This document shows, one piece after another, positions 1 through 11,100 of a stretch of 64,000 bases of DNA (within the stretch, counting starts at the first letter, position 1; each line of letters starts with the position of its first letter). The position numbers were made by a program, and so were the translations under genes. Source of the DNA: Cornus controversa. Lineage: Eukaryota > Streptophyta > Magnoliopsida > Cornales > Cornaceae. The stretch spans positions 85,887,270 to 85,951,269 of the forward strand of contig CM048846.1 in assembly GCA_026545225.1 (NCBI GenBank), read 5' to 3'. The notes under the pieces are model-generated. The model saw only the letters and a program-made list of their open reading frames with translations. It made no database searches and was not told the DNA's origin.

Positions 1-252
1 CTCAAGTAGTTGCATTGCATTTTCTCCAACATTATATTGCAATTGAATGAACTAAGCATCAACGAAAAAACACCCACAATGTATAGAACACAAAAACATG
101 TCCAAAATTACTAATTCACGCACTGTTTGGTTGCCAGGAAAAAAACTCTTAGTTGAAAGGAATTAAATGTTCAGATTTCTGATTGTATATTTCCTGCATT
201 TTCTCAGCAACCAAACAAGCAAAAAGAAAATGTGGGACAAACCCCAACTTAC

Positions 253-477
253 AGAGAGAGGAAGATGAGGAGACCAATTCGCTGCTTGATTGAAAAATGG
301 AGGCTGCGAGGCATTGAAAAGGGGCTTAAAGGTGGGTGAAATTACAGTGGATGAGAGAGGTTTGTGAAGAAGTAATGGAGAAGAGTGGAGGAGACGATGG
401 GAAGAGAGAGAAAGTTGGGTTTGGGGGCTTGAATGAAGTAGTGACAGTGATCGAAGCTTTGAGCACCATCTCTGCAT
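253..477 (-). CDS. First coding exon of an unidentified gene with an organelle-type leader (partial)
   Basis: Read on the minus strand from the ATG at 477-475, 75 codons run without a stop to a strong splice donor (CTCTCT then GTAAGT at 252-247). The peptide begins MQRWCSKLRSLSLLHSSPQT. It is rich in Ser, Leu, Arg and His and almost free of acidic residues, as expected of a mitochondrial or plastid presequence. The frame is open upstream to 612, but the Glu-rich stretch there (EEEEEALSE) looks like leader sequence, so I chose the internal ATG. The remaining exons lie beyond the left edge. Two site II-type motifs about 140-160 bp upstream fit a nuclear gene for a mitochondrial protein. I do not recognise the family. 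The exon call is fairly sure and the function is unknown. Confidence 0.55.
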
Positions 478-614
478 CGTTTTAGCTCCGAAATGAAATG
501 TTGCTTTTGCAATACCAATACCTAACTCAGAAAGAGCTTCTTCTTCTTCTTCTGCAAATGGGCGGTCGTCGGGCTGAACCCGGCCCTGTGAGAGTGGCCT
601 GGTTCTGGCCATTA

Positions 615-639
615 TGGGCCTGCACTTTGTATTGGCCCA
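615..639 (-). promoter_or_regulatory. Pair of site II-type elements upstream of the 253-477 exon
   Basis: TGGGCC at 615-620 and GGCCCA at 634-639 form two site II elements (TGGGCY, both orientations), 138-162 bp upstream of the ATG at 477. Site II elements are known TCP-binding motifs enriched in promoters of plant genes for mitochondrial and ribosomal proteins. The motifs are seen; their use here is inferred. Confidence 0.4.
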
Positions 640-1744
640 TTAGGCAGGGTTGGGATTTCTTTTCGGACATGTTTTTTTTTTTTTTTTCAACTAAATTATT
701 TATAGTCGAGCACAAATGCTTCTATGTAAATCCAAACCCAGTTGGTTGGGTGAACGATGGAAAAATTATTACATGATTTTGGAAATATTAGTTCTGGTTA
801 ATCACAAATAAACATTCAGGTAAAAATTTAAATAAAATTGACACATTTAGTGTTGGCTTGAAATTATGTAATAATTTGTCTAAACAATAGAATCTTTCTG
901 AAAATTAATTATGATAAAATTATCACTAAACAGATAAACTATTAGAAGTTCATAGACTATATGCTTCAATCTAACCAAAACTCTAAAAGTAAGAAAATTA
1001 GATTCAAAAAGATTAATAAGATATTATTAAAAAAAAAAATTGAATGAATTTTGATTATACTAGAATTTATCATTGTGATGATCTATACCGTACAATTCTT
1101 TTTTTTTTCTTTCGTTTTGGATATTTTCAAACATTCTTGAATTCACTTTAACAACTCACATCTGACCCTCACTGTAGACTAACAAGAGTTTTGTCACTTT
1201 TGTGCAAGACTAACCGTATATTTGTATAATTTGTATGTGAAATTTCATTTAACTTTGACAAAAAAACACAAGCCATTATGGTTAGACACATCAAATTATT
1301 ATTTACTAAGGCTTGGTTTGGTTAAGTGAAAAAAAGTGTCAAGTGAATAAAACTATCTTTTTAAAAGAATTTTAAAAGTTTGAAAAGCCGTAAAAGAAAA
1401 TTATAAAGTAAATTAATTTTTTATACCCACCTAACTTTCTCATACATTTTTCTTGTAAATGAAAATACATAATTTTTTGCTTTCTTGGAAAAGTGAGTGA
1501 ACTTATTATTATTTATTTTTATCTTTTAATATTAAATGTGTTTATGCATAACTTTTTAGGATGGGAGGCGATATTCGCAATCTCATTTTTTTACAATTGT
1601 ACTCTAACTATCTTTTTCTTTTAGAAAAAATAATAAAAAAATTCCTAAACTAACTAATATAACATCCCTTATTTTATAATTCCACAACCACCCTTTATAC
1701 CATAAAGTTAAACTTTTTTTTACATTCTTTATTACTTTTTTTTT
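640..1744. other. AT-rich intergenic stretch
   Basis: About 1.1 kb of AT-rich DNA with homopolymer runs and no supported gene. Confidence 0.5.
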
Positions 1745-2255
1745 TGTCCTATCAAAAGAGATAATCTTTTTACCTTTTTACTTTTTTTAGTACTTTTTTT
1801 TTTTTATCTTATCAAAATAGATAACTTGTTCTTAAGTCTGCTTTGGTTTTTTTTTTTTGTCCTTTCAAAAAGGATAATTTATTCAAGGTAACTATTTTGT
1901 TTTTGGCTTCTTCCAATAGAGATAATTTATTCAATAGAAATAATTTCTTTTTTTGAACCTATCAAAAGATATAATTTATTGAATAACGATAACTTTTTTT
2001 TGGATACTCTCAATATAGATAATTTATTCATCAAGAATAATTTTTTTAAGTATTTTTTTTTGGTCCTGTCAATAGATAATTTATTCAAAAAGTATAACTA
2101 TTTTTTGGATACTTTTTAATTTGTAATTCCTGCCAAAAGAGATAATTTATTCAACAGAGATAAAAAAAAAATCGTCCTGTAAAAAGAGAACTTTATTTTT
2201 TTGGATTATTATTTTCCAAGTATATTTTTTTTTGGATCGTATCAAAAGAGACCGA
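1745..2255. repeat. Degenerate minisatellite of about ten units of 46-64 bp
   Basis: A core like CCTATCAAAAGAGATAATTT recurs near 1748, 1808, 1861, 1911, 1957, 2007, 2065, 2129, 2176 and 2238, mostly followed by TTCA plus a second short GATAAC or AATAAT block and a T-rich linker. Spacing is 46-64 bp and the units are strongly diverged, so this is an old tandem array. It has no coding potential. Confidence 0.65.
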
Positions 2256-3202
2256 AAATATTAAAGATGTGAGAAAGAGAGATAATGTTTGAAATAGTAT
2301 TTGAAAAAAAGTTAATCATTCACATGTAAAGTGAATGTTAGAAGTGACATTTCATTTAAGATGAGAATACAAATGTAGAATATGGCCTCCCGTTAAGATA
2401 ATTGGTAACTTTTATCCATTGTGAAATAGTTTTACCATAGAGATCAAAATTATACTTTAGTTGAACTCTCAATTTAACTGTCTTAAGTGATATCAAAAGA
2501 AAAGTTCAACCAACAAAATGCATAAATATTTTTTTAAGCAGGTGGCAATTAACATATATTAAAAAAAAAAATCTTGTATATATTGGATTCGCAAATTACA
2601 AGAGTCTCTTTGACTTTGCTTCTAACATTTTTATTTTTAAATACCTATTAAAAAATGTGTTGATCTGTCTAACCTTAATACACCAAATAAAATTTTGTAA
2701 ATTGATAGACATAATTCATAGATTAAGGTTCTTCCAAAATTTATTTGATTTCGTGAGTCATTACTTAGAACTCTTCATAAATGAAATTGAATTATAGCGC
2801 TTCAACATTATCATTAAAATTCAAAAGTATATGTCATTTATGATTTCACACCAATTTTGTTTTATGAGTCACAAATTGATCAAGGACATCTTAGTCAATA
2901 GACTTTTTTTTTTAGGGTAAATTACACTGACCTTAGAATTAGATCCTCATTATCTAAACGAACCCGGAACATACTATTGGAAAGCGATTCAGTAATTAAA
3001 CTTTCATGAATTCATTTTTGTTCTCTCATTTCAGGTAAAACATCCTTGAAGTATCAACTAATGGGGGAGGAATGATATTAGACAACCCGCCCTTTCTCTC
3101 TCTCTCTCTCTTTTTTTCCACAAATAGTAAGTTTCGAATCCAATTCGGATATTAGAAGGATTACCATATATAACACAAAATTTCCACTGATTCCTTCTTA
3201 GC
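2256..3202. other. AT-rich intergenic stretch
   Basis: No gene is seen. A CT microsatellite lies near 3096-3112. The rest is low-complexity AT-rich DNA. Confidence 0.5.
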
Positions 3203-3568
3203 AAGTTTCACCTTCCTTGATGTTTCGTCAATATGTACTTGCATCCCCTCTTGTTTGCAAAATTATATTAACCTCCCTTGAGGTTTGTATTTTTGTAACA
3301 CTAACCTCCCCTTTTGTTTGCAAAATTAGACTAACATTCTTTAAGGTTTGCTTGTTACCTTCCGTTAACGACCATTAGGGGTCAGTGTGGTCAATGTGTA
3401 TACAAGAATCATTCATTTTGTATAATGTTAGAAAGATAGAAACGTAGTTACACAAGAATCGTTAACAACATCCTCTCGATAGTTCTGACAAGGGAGATTA
3501 ATGTAATTTTGCAAACAAGAGAGAAATAAGTGTATATTGACGAAACCTCAGAGAAGGTAAGTGTAATT
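3203..3568. mobile_element. Short terminal-inverted-repeat element (MITE-like)
   Basis: The left end (about 3203-3285) and the reverse complement of the right end (about 3487-3568) align over roughly 75 bp. Both contain TTTCGTCAATAT, then CTCTTGTTTGCAAAATTA, then CTCCCTT. The element is about 366 bp and non-coding. No clear target-site duplication is visible, so the ends are approximate. Its style of terminal repeat (CTCCCTTGAGGTTTG) resembles the Mutator-like element in the GTPase intron at 32310. Confidence 0.5.
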
Positions 3569-3616
3569 TATCTTCTTTTTTTTTTAACGTTAACCAAACC
3601 ATTGGTCCAATAGATT

Positions 3617-4290
3617 TAGGGATGGCAACGGGGTGGGTATGGGGCGGATATGTCAAAACCCTACCCCGCCCCGTTAAGGAAATACTTAATACATCTCCCG
3701 TTAAGAACCCTAACGGGTTTGTGATAAGCATATCACCACCGCCCCATTTAGAGAAATAGAGGAATAACAAAATCCTTAAAATCATTTGCTTTATTTGTTT
3801 TGAATTCAATGTTTAGGCTAAATGTACTTAAACGATGATACAACACTCCTACAGTCAAAACTCTAATATATAAGACCAAAGAAAATGACACAAACATACA
3901 TACATATGTAGATGAAGATAAAAACAGTTTTGGTCTTTAAGAATTTTTTTTTTATTATAGATCTATTATGTACACAAGATAGAGAGAGTTCTCTTTTAGT
4001 CATAAGATAAAGAGAAGAATAGAGCAGAACAAGGTAACCCTACTGGCTGTCATATATCTAGTATACTATATTTATATAAGTAATATAATAATAAAAGAAA
4101 TGACACACTTCATATAATTATGTCACTATATATATATATATAATCGGGGCTGGGCGGGTACTAGACGGGTTTTCTTAAAAAAATCATACCCGCCCCTACT
4201 CCTATTAGGGGCGAACTAAATCCCCTCCATTACTTATTAGGGGCAAAGCGGGATGAAAACCCGCCAGGACGGAGGAAATTGTCACCCCTA
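3617..4290. mobile_element. Non-autonomous hAT element with perfect 8-bp target duplication
   Basis: The left end reads TAGGGATGGCAAC and the right end TTGTCACCCCTA, which are imperfect terminal inverted repeats of the plant hAT type. The flanks are identical 8-bp duplications, AATAGATT at 3609-3616 and 4291-4298. The element is 674 bp with GC-rich subterminal regions full of GGGGCG-like motifs and an AT-rich centre. It contains no transposase, so it is a non-autonomous derivative. Confidence 0.85.
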
Positions 4291-4298
4291 AATAGATT

Positions 4299-4790
4299 AG
4301 GTGATCTTTTTGCATTTGTCTAATGTTTATAAATTTGAGTAATGATAGGTACAGTAAAAGTTATCATCGAATTGTGAAAGTGAATCACTTTTATCCTTAT
4401 ATTAGTACAAATGAAATTCACATTTTTATAATTAAATTTTAATTTAGTGATAACTTTCACTATTTATAAATTTTTTATTTTAACCTTGTAAGCTTTCTTA
4501 ATAGATAAAATTATGATATCAACTAATCTAGTTTATATTAGACCTGTGGGTAGTCCAACGAAGTGAAAACTGTAGAAATATTTGGTCTTAATTTTTTTAT
4601 AACAATTCTGAAAATTCTTAAAAAACAAAATTTTTTTTTTTAAATAATAATCTTTAGTTGTCAATCAAACAAATTTTCGTAGAATCTGACAAAAGTGACA
4701 TTGTTTTGTGTAGATCATAGTTATGTGAGTATTTTTTTTCATTTTTATTAACGGCGTCGTTTTTGGTCTTTGTTGACTATTGCTAACAGA
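4299..4790. other. Intergenic stretch before the EMSY-LIKE gene
   Basis: AT-rich up to about 4750. Base composition then changes to the CT-rich, GC-richer leader of the next gene (CTCTCTCTCATCC near 4797). Nothing else is seen. Confidence 0.4.
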
Positions 4791-4794
4791 ATTC

Positions 4795-5020
4795 TCGCTC
4801 TCTCTCATCCGCGAACCGCCGTGGACCGCCGTGGACAACCCAATCTGGCCGAAGCAACGCCACACTATCGAACTACTCTCTATCTGTGTATCTTCTTATT
4901 CTTTCTTTTCTTATCTACTTAATCGGAACCCCACGTACTGATTTGTTCTCTTTCTCTGTGATTCACTGCTCCGCATCCTCTTTTTCTCCGTCTTCGGAAC
5001 CCTACGATACCAAATACCTG
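4795..5020 (+). other. Probable 5' untranslated exon of the EMSY-LIKE gene
   Basis: A CT-rich leader-like segment ends in a good donor (ATACCTG then GTAATGAG at 5021). A T-rich stretch and TTGCAAG at 5156 give a possible acceptor, so a short leader intron of about 136 bp is likely before the coding ATG at 5198. The transcription start is not determinable from sequence. Confidence 0.4.
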
Positions 5021-5161
5021 GTAATGAGAATCTCTCTTTCTTTCTTTTTTTTTTAAATTGTATTCGTTTTTCTTTCAATTGATGGTGCCCTAACCCTATT
5101 TCTAATTCTTAATTTTTTTTTGAGAGTTTGGTATATTTTGTTGTCTTTGTTGCAAGTACTC

Positions 5162-5188
5162 ATGAATCGAACTGAATATCTGGTTTGA
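5162..5188 (+). CDS. Eight-codon upstream ORF in the EMSY-LIKE leader
   Basis: ATG at 5162 opens a minimal frame (MNRTEYLV) that ends in TGA at 5186-5188, nine bases before the main ATG at 5198. If the leader is spliced at about 5156 it lies in the mature mRNA and could lower translation of the main frame. Its presence in the mRNA is inferred. Confidence 0.3.
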   Translation: MNRTEYLV

Positions 5189-5197
5189 ATAAATCGC

Positions 5198-8100
5198 ATG
5201 GACTACGAGCGTTCTGATAGCAGTGGTGGTAAGTTAATCAAAGATCGCATCTTTAACCCATGTTTTTAAAGTTTATGGGTTTGTAAGAGTTCTCTTTTCC
5301 TTTTTATAAATGAATGGGGATTATGATTTGTGTGAATTTGTCAAATTACGGAGAAGAAATTAGGGTTTAGGGCTCCAATTGATGATAATTAGGACTGAGA
5401 TTTCAAATTTTAGCAATTCTTTTTTAATGTGAGGTAACCCAAGATCACTTTTGGATACTAGTAAAATCTAATGGGCGATGCACATGATGATAAATGATTG
5501 TAAAAGTGTTTCTGAACAATCTCTTTGGATACCAATACTTTGTCCAATGTAATAATACATGCATTTATGTATATCAAGTAAATGAGGAATCAAATCAAAT
5601 CATGGTGAACTGGATGATTGATATCAGGAAAAAGAAATTGTAACATAAAATTTATGACACCCAAAATTGGGGACAATAGTCTCTTAGATGACAAATCCAG
5701 GAAGGCAGGAAGAGAAGATAGTAGCACAAAACTCTATATCAACTGGAAATTGAATCTGATGATCGAAAACATTTAGAGTTATCCATTACCTAATAGATTA
5801 CTAGAGGGCAGAACTTCCAAAAGCTAGAAATATATTAAGAAGAATTGCAGTTGAATTTCTAGAAAAAATTATAAAAGAAATCACTTGATTCTTTGACCAA
5901 CTGTATCTTTAATAGTGATTAGTTAGATCACAACTCAACTATTAGGAAGAATTCTGAATGGAAACCTGAAAAATGGCAGGAAAGTGATGTTCTAAGTTCA
6001 TATAACATGGTGCATATAAATATTTGGAGAATACGAGAATGTCGATGCATACAAGACGAAGAAGAAACATATAAAATCCATCACCAGGTTAACTAAACAG
6101 CACAAAGCAATGGTCTTTATTACCTCTCGTTGCTCTTGTAATTGAACATGATTTAGTTTGTCCTCTACGTCGCTCTTATAGTTGAACTCGGTTATATCCA
6201 TTTGCAATTTCAACTATGTAAACTAATTTGAGGTGTTAGGAGGGATAAACTGGGATGTACCTAATAATAATACAAAATCTACGTGTTAATGAACAACGTC
6301 AATTATCAACCAATTACCATCATGATTACTGTTGTGGGAATCCATTGACCACCATTGTGAATAAATCAATCTCACTGATATCAGCCATCACTAATAGAGC
6401 GACCATCACTTCCAATAACTTTATTCCTTTTTCTAGCATTCCTTACCATTGTGGTGGTCATGTCTTGCAAAAGGCCAAATGTGAACAGTACTGTTGCAGT
6501 TTTACGATATTTAAGTTGTTCAAGGTACATACATTTTTGTCTGCTTGTTGCGAGGTACATATACAACAAGTGACCTGCTCAATTAAATGCAAGGTTCTCT
6601 CTCTCTTTCTCTCTCTCTTATTTGTATATAGATTTTTGCAGAAAGCAACATTACTACTCATGAACTACTAATATCAAAAAATTACTGCTGCTTTTTAAAT
6701 AAGTCAAGTCCGTGCACTTTTTAATTAATGGACCATTTTTTAAACAATCATGCATCTGGCAGGCTGGCAGAATTTTTCCCTTTCCTGCAAATTTCTCAAT
6801 TTCATCTGCAATATCCAAGGAATTTATTTCTGTTGTGGTTTCTCTTCATTTAACTACAGGCACGGATGATGACCTTACTCCTTCAAATCGAAATAGATTT
6901 CCAAGTAGGGGTCGTGCTGCTGCAAATGGAAGATCTGCGGTTATAGGTTCTGCTCCACTCCCTTGGATGCATAGTGATATGGAGACTCAGATCCACCAGA
7001 TAGAGCAAGAAGCGTACAGTTCAGTCTTGCGAGCCTTTAAAGCTCAATCTGATGCCATTACTTGGGTATATATTATCATTCCTTTGTAATTCATTATATT
7101 TAATTTTTCTAAAATATGTTAATTAGGTTTAAAAGCCCTTCGTGTCTTCTTTAGGAGAAGGAAAGTTTAATTACAGAACTCAGAAAAGAGCTGAGAGTGT
7201 CTGATGAGGAACACAGAGAGCTTCTATCCGGGGTTAATGCTGATAATGTCATCAGGAGGATAAGGTTTGATAATATCATGTCCTTTTGCCGAGAATGGTT
7301 CTCTAGATATCTCATCATGTTCGATCAGTTACTCATTCTAATAGGAATGCATCATTAGGGAGTGGAGGAAAGCAAATGGGCTTCAACCTGGCATGCTCAA
7401 TAGTAGCCAACCTATTCATGAACCTATTCCTAGTCCAGCTGTTTCAGCATCACGCAAGAATCAGAAGACATCACAATCTGTAGCTTCTTTATCGTTGGGT
7501 GCACCATCACCAGCATTGTATCCATCCATACAGCCTTCTTCAGCAGCCTTGAAACGAGGCCCTGTCCCAGGAGTGAGGGGCAAGAAGCCAAAATTAGTAA
7601 GTTAATTAAATGTTTTCTATAATGACAACAAAATGATGTGAACTATCATTTTCATTATCATCTATTTTTGGTTAACTAGTTAGAAATTGTATGCTGCATC
7701 CTCAACGAAGTCCATGCAGTATCCTTCTACAGGTTTCACTGGAGGGCCCCAAGTTCAAAAGCGGGGTACAGGTGCTTTTGATGTAATTGAACCTGCTGAA
7801 GCAACAAATTTTGGTACACTAATTGGAAGGAAAGTTTGGACAAGGTGGCCTGATGACAATAACTTCTATGAGGCTGTTATAACTGACTACAATCCTGTTG
7901 AGGTATGTCTCATTGTTGACTACACAATGTTACAGTATCTAGTTGACTGGTTTTTGCAAACATTGGCAGGACCGTCATGCTCTGGTTTATGATATTAATT
8001 CGGCAGATGAAACATGGGAATGGGTCAATCTCAAAGAGGTAAAGATGGAGCTATCTTCCATCTTTATTAATTTTTCTTGTACTATGGGAAACATATTTTA

Positions 8101-11100
8101 GTTTGTACAAAAGAATTTGACAATAGCATTATGTTTTGAGTTATGGAATATTGGAAATGGTTGTATCTTTATCTACTATTTTTGTTGAATTATTGATGAA
8201 TCTATTTTTAATGGCTTTATGTGAATACTACTTTCATGTTTGTTTATAGGATTGTTTTCCTGCAAGTGTTGTTTTATGCCTAGTTGATTGCTTAGACATA
8301 CATCTTCATTGTTTCCCAATCATAGTCTAGGTGAAAATATGACACACTTGAGATGTTCTGTTTTAGAGTTTCCGAGAAATGGGATTAATTTTTCTCATCT
8401 TCGGGGTGCTGTTGTTTATTAGTACATATTTGTAAACAAACATTTGGTCATCTGAATCGGGATGCGCTAATTCAGTCTATGTTTTTTGGATACATTTACA
8501 CTGCGTTTGGATCTAAATCCTTTTAGGAAAGAAAAGGATTTTAAATGAGATCGTTTGGAATAAACTGAAATTCAGGATACCAAATTAGTTGGAGCTGGGT
8601 CAAATGCAAATTTACTTTAGTAATTCCCAAAACCCATGATATCCTACCATTTTTAATGGGATCCTGAAACAGTATATTTTGTCTTTTGAAATCCCTGCAA
8701 ATACAATTTCATTTCAATTTCTCTACATTCCAAACAACAGAAATTGCATTCTAAATTCCATATATTGTCAAACCTTTTCATTCTAAGCACGCCGTTAAGG
8801 GTCAGTATTGTAGTAAGGAAGAATGCCTCGTGATGCAGTTTTAGGGCCTGAAGTTTCTTTAGGTGTTTGTGTACAGATTTCACAGCTGGGATCTCATCAT
8901 TGAATTGTTTAATGAACCTCTTGCATTAACCTCTATTGAGTTATTTTCACCTCTTGCATTAACCTCTATTGAGTTATTTTCTTTTTCTTTTTGGTTTTTT
9001 GTCATATATTATATAACTTAGTTTTATAAGTCTTGTTTTTTTCTTTATTGTTTCTAGTTTAAAATGGCACTTCCTTTATTAGTTCTTTTGTTTTTTTTTT
9101 TGGATACACATACCATCCTTCATTTTATCTAGCATGTCCATGATATGCCCTAGAAGAATGTGGAACGCTCGAGCATAGTTCTAATTTTGACTGCATAATA
9201 TCTTAGTCACTTTTGGATTTATTCTTTTCAATTCAATGGTTTACTCATCCTAAAAAACTATACATATTTGTAATGATATATTGTTAACCCTTTTTTTGGC
9301 CATTTTTAAAACTTTGTTTTTGGCTCTTTTTTAATCTTTTGTAGCTTTCCCACATTGTAATCTAATTTTGTTCAAGAACTAGATAGGCTCGTGGGTTTGA
9401 ACTTTGAAGTTTGTAACTGCTTGTTTCATGCCCTCTAGATTGGAGCAATGTTAATATTATGTATGTTTGAAGTGGCAAGGATCAAATAAATTTTGTTTGT
9501 CTGCCAAGATGGAATTCACTTGTCTTAAAGCACTCAGATCCATTAGTTGTTCAAGGGAGTAGGAGAATGGATAAGAGGTTGTTGGCTCTTGTATAGGTTT
9601 ACTAAGCAAAACTTTGACATCTTAACATTATTAGCATTTTAAATAAAATTGTTCATTCTTACTCTATTGATTTTTTAAACAAATTAATAGTTACATTGTC
9701 ATAATTGTCGTAATTCAAATAAACTCGTATCATGGTTATAATTATTATACCATTGCACATATTATCATCATAACACTATGACCAATATCATTATTTTCTT
9801 TGGTAAATTATTAGATTGACAGTGGATAAATGAAAGGATGGCCTCTTATCCTCTTAACTTGACTTGCTAAACCCCTAAAAGCTTGTTGGCAAGGGGATAC
9901 CGTCCTTTTTAATGCAAAATATCATCACCATCATCATCAATGCCTTAGTCTCATCTAAATGAATTTGGCCACATGAATTATCTTTTTTTAATTTATTTTA
10001 TTATTATAAGCCAAGTCTCATATTATATCTAATTTCTTAAATTCACTATCTCATCCCATGTTAGCTTAGATCTGTCTCTTTGCTTTTTCCCTTCTATTTT
10101 AACCAATGTTCCTCTCCTTACAGGTGCACTTTCTGGTCTATGTTGTATATAACTAATTAACTATATGTCCATGCCATTTAAGTCTACTTTCTATTATTTT
10201 ATCACAAACAGTTGCTTACTTCCAATTTTCTCTAATAACATCATGATTACTAATCTTGTATTTTCTACTTAGTCCTATCATCCATCTCAACATTCTCATT
10301 TCAATAACATGAATCATTGTTCTTGTTTCTTTTTTGATGCCTAGCATTCAACTCCACATAAAATAGTGATCTAATAGCTGTCCTATGGAATTTACCTTCT
10401 CCACTTCGCTCACCTTGTTCCAGTCCTACTTATTATGTTGTCATCTACCTCTATCTTGTAGTATTGATCCTAAAGACTGATTTTGATTAATTCAGTTAAC
10501 CTTTTGACCTTGAATTGTTATCATTACACTGTCATTATATGTATCATTACTGAACTTACCTTCCATTTTATTCTGTTTTTCTTCTACTAATTTTAAAACC
10601 TTTTAACTCTAATGTGTTTCTCCATAATTCTTTTTACTTCTAGATATTCCATAGAAGTGTCTAGAAACAACGTGAATTGGTGATGCAGAAAGGACCTTCT
10701 CAGTGCCATATTTTCTCTGAATGTGTGCTTTACAATGCTGTACTGCTAAGAATTATGCACAAAATCGTGCTAATCATGTGTTTGTGTTGAAAGAGTGGTA
10801 ATTTAATTGATTGTTTTTACTTTTAGTTTTTTACACATTATTTGTAGCCCTCTTCTTAAGGGTCTTGGTTGGGCTAGTCCTTATATCTCATTTCAATCTA
10901 GTTAGGGTGATATGGGGGTCCATTCCTTTTTCTCTCCCTTTTCTTATGTAATGATATTAAGTACATTGATGTATGGTGGGTGTCCACTCCTCAAATGTCC
11001 CCCCTCCCCCAAAACACTCTCTTGTTGGGTAAAATAAGGGCATTTTTAATAAAATATTCTTACTTCTTTGTATATCTTCTCTCTGCAGGTTCAGTTATTT

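Noticed and set aside
1745-2255. Regularly spaced repeats resembling a CRISPR array
   Set aside because: Units are diverged, spacers are T-rich and similar to each other, and the context is a plant nuclear genome. It is a minisatellite.
8500-8883. Possible MITE beginning CTGCGTTTGGATC in EMSY-LIKE intron 6
   Set aside because: A similar phrase starts many plant MITEs, but no convincing inverted right end or target duplication could be found.
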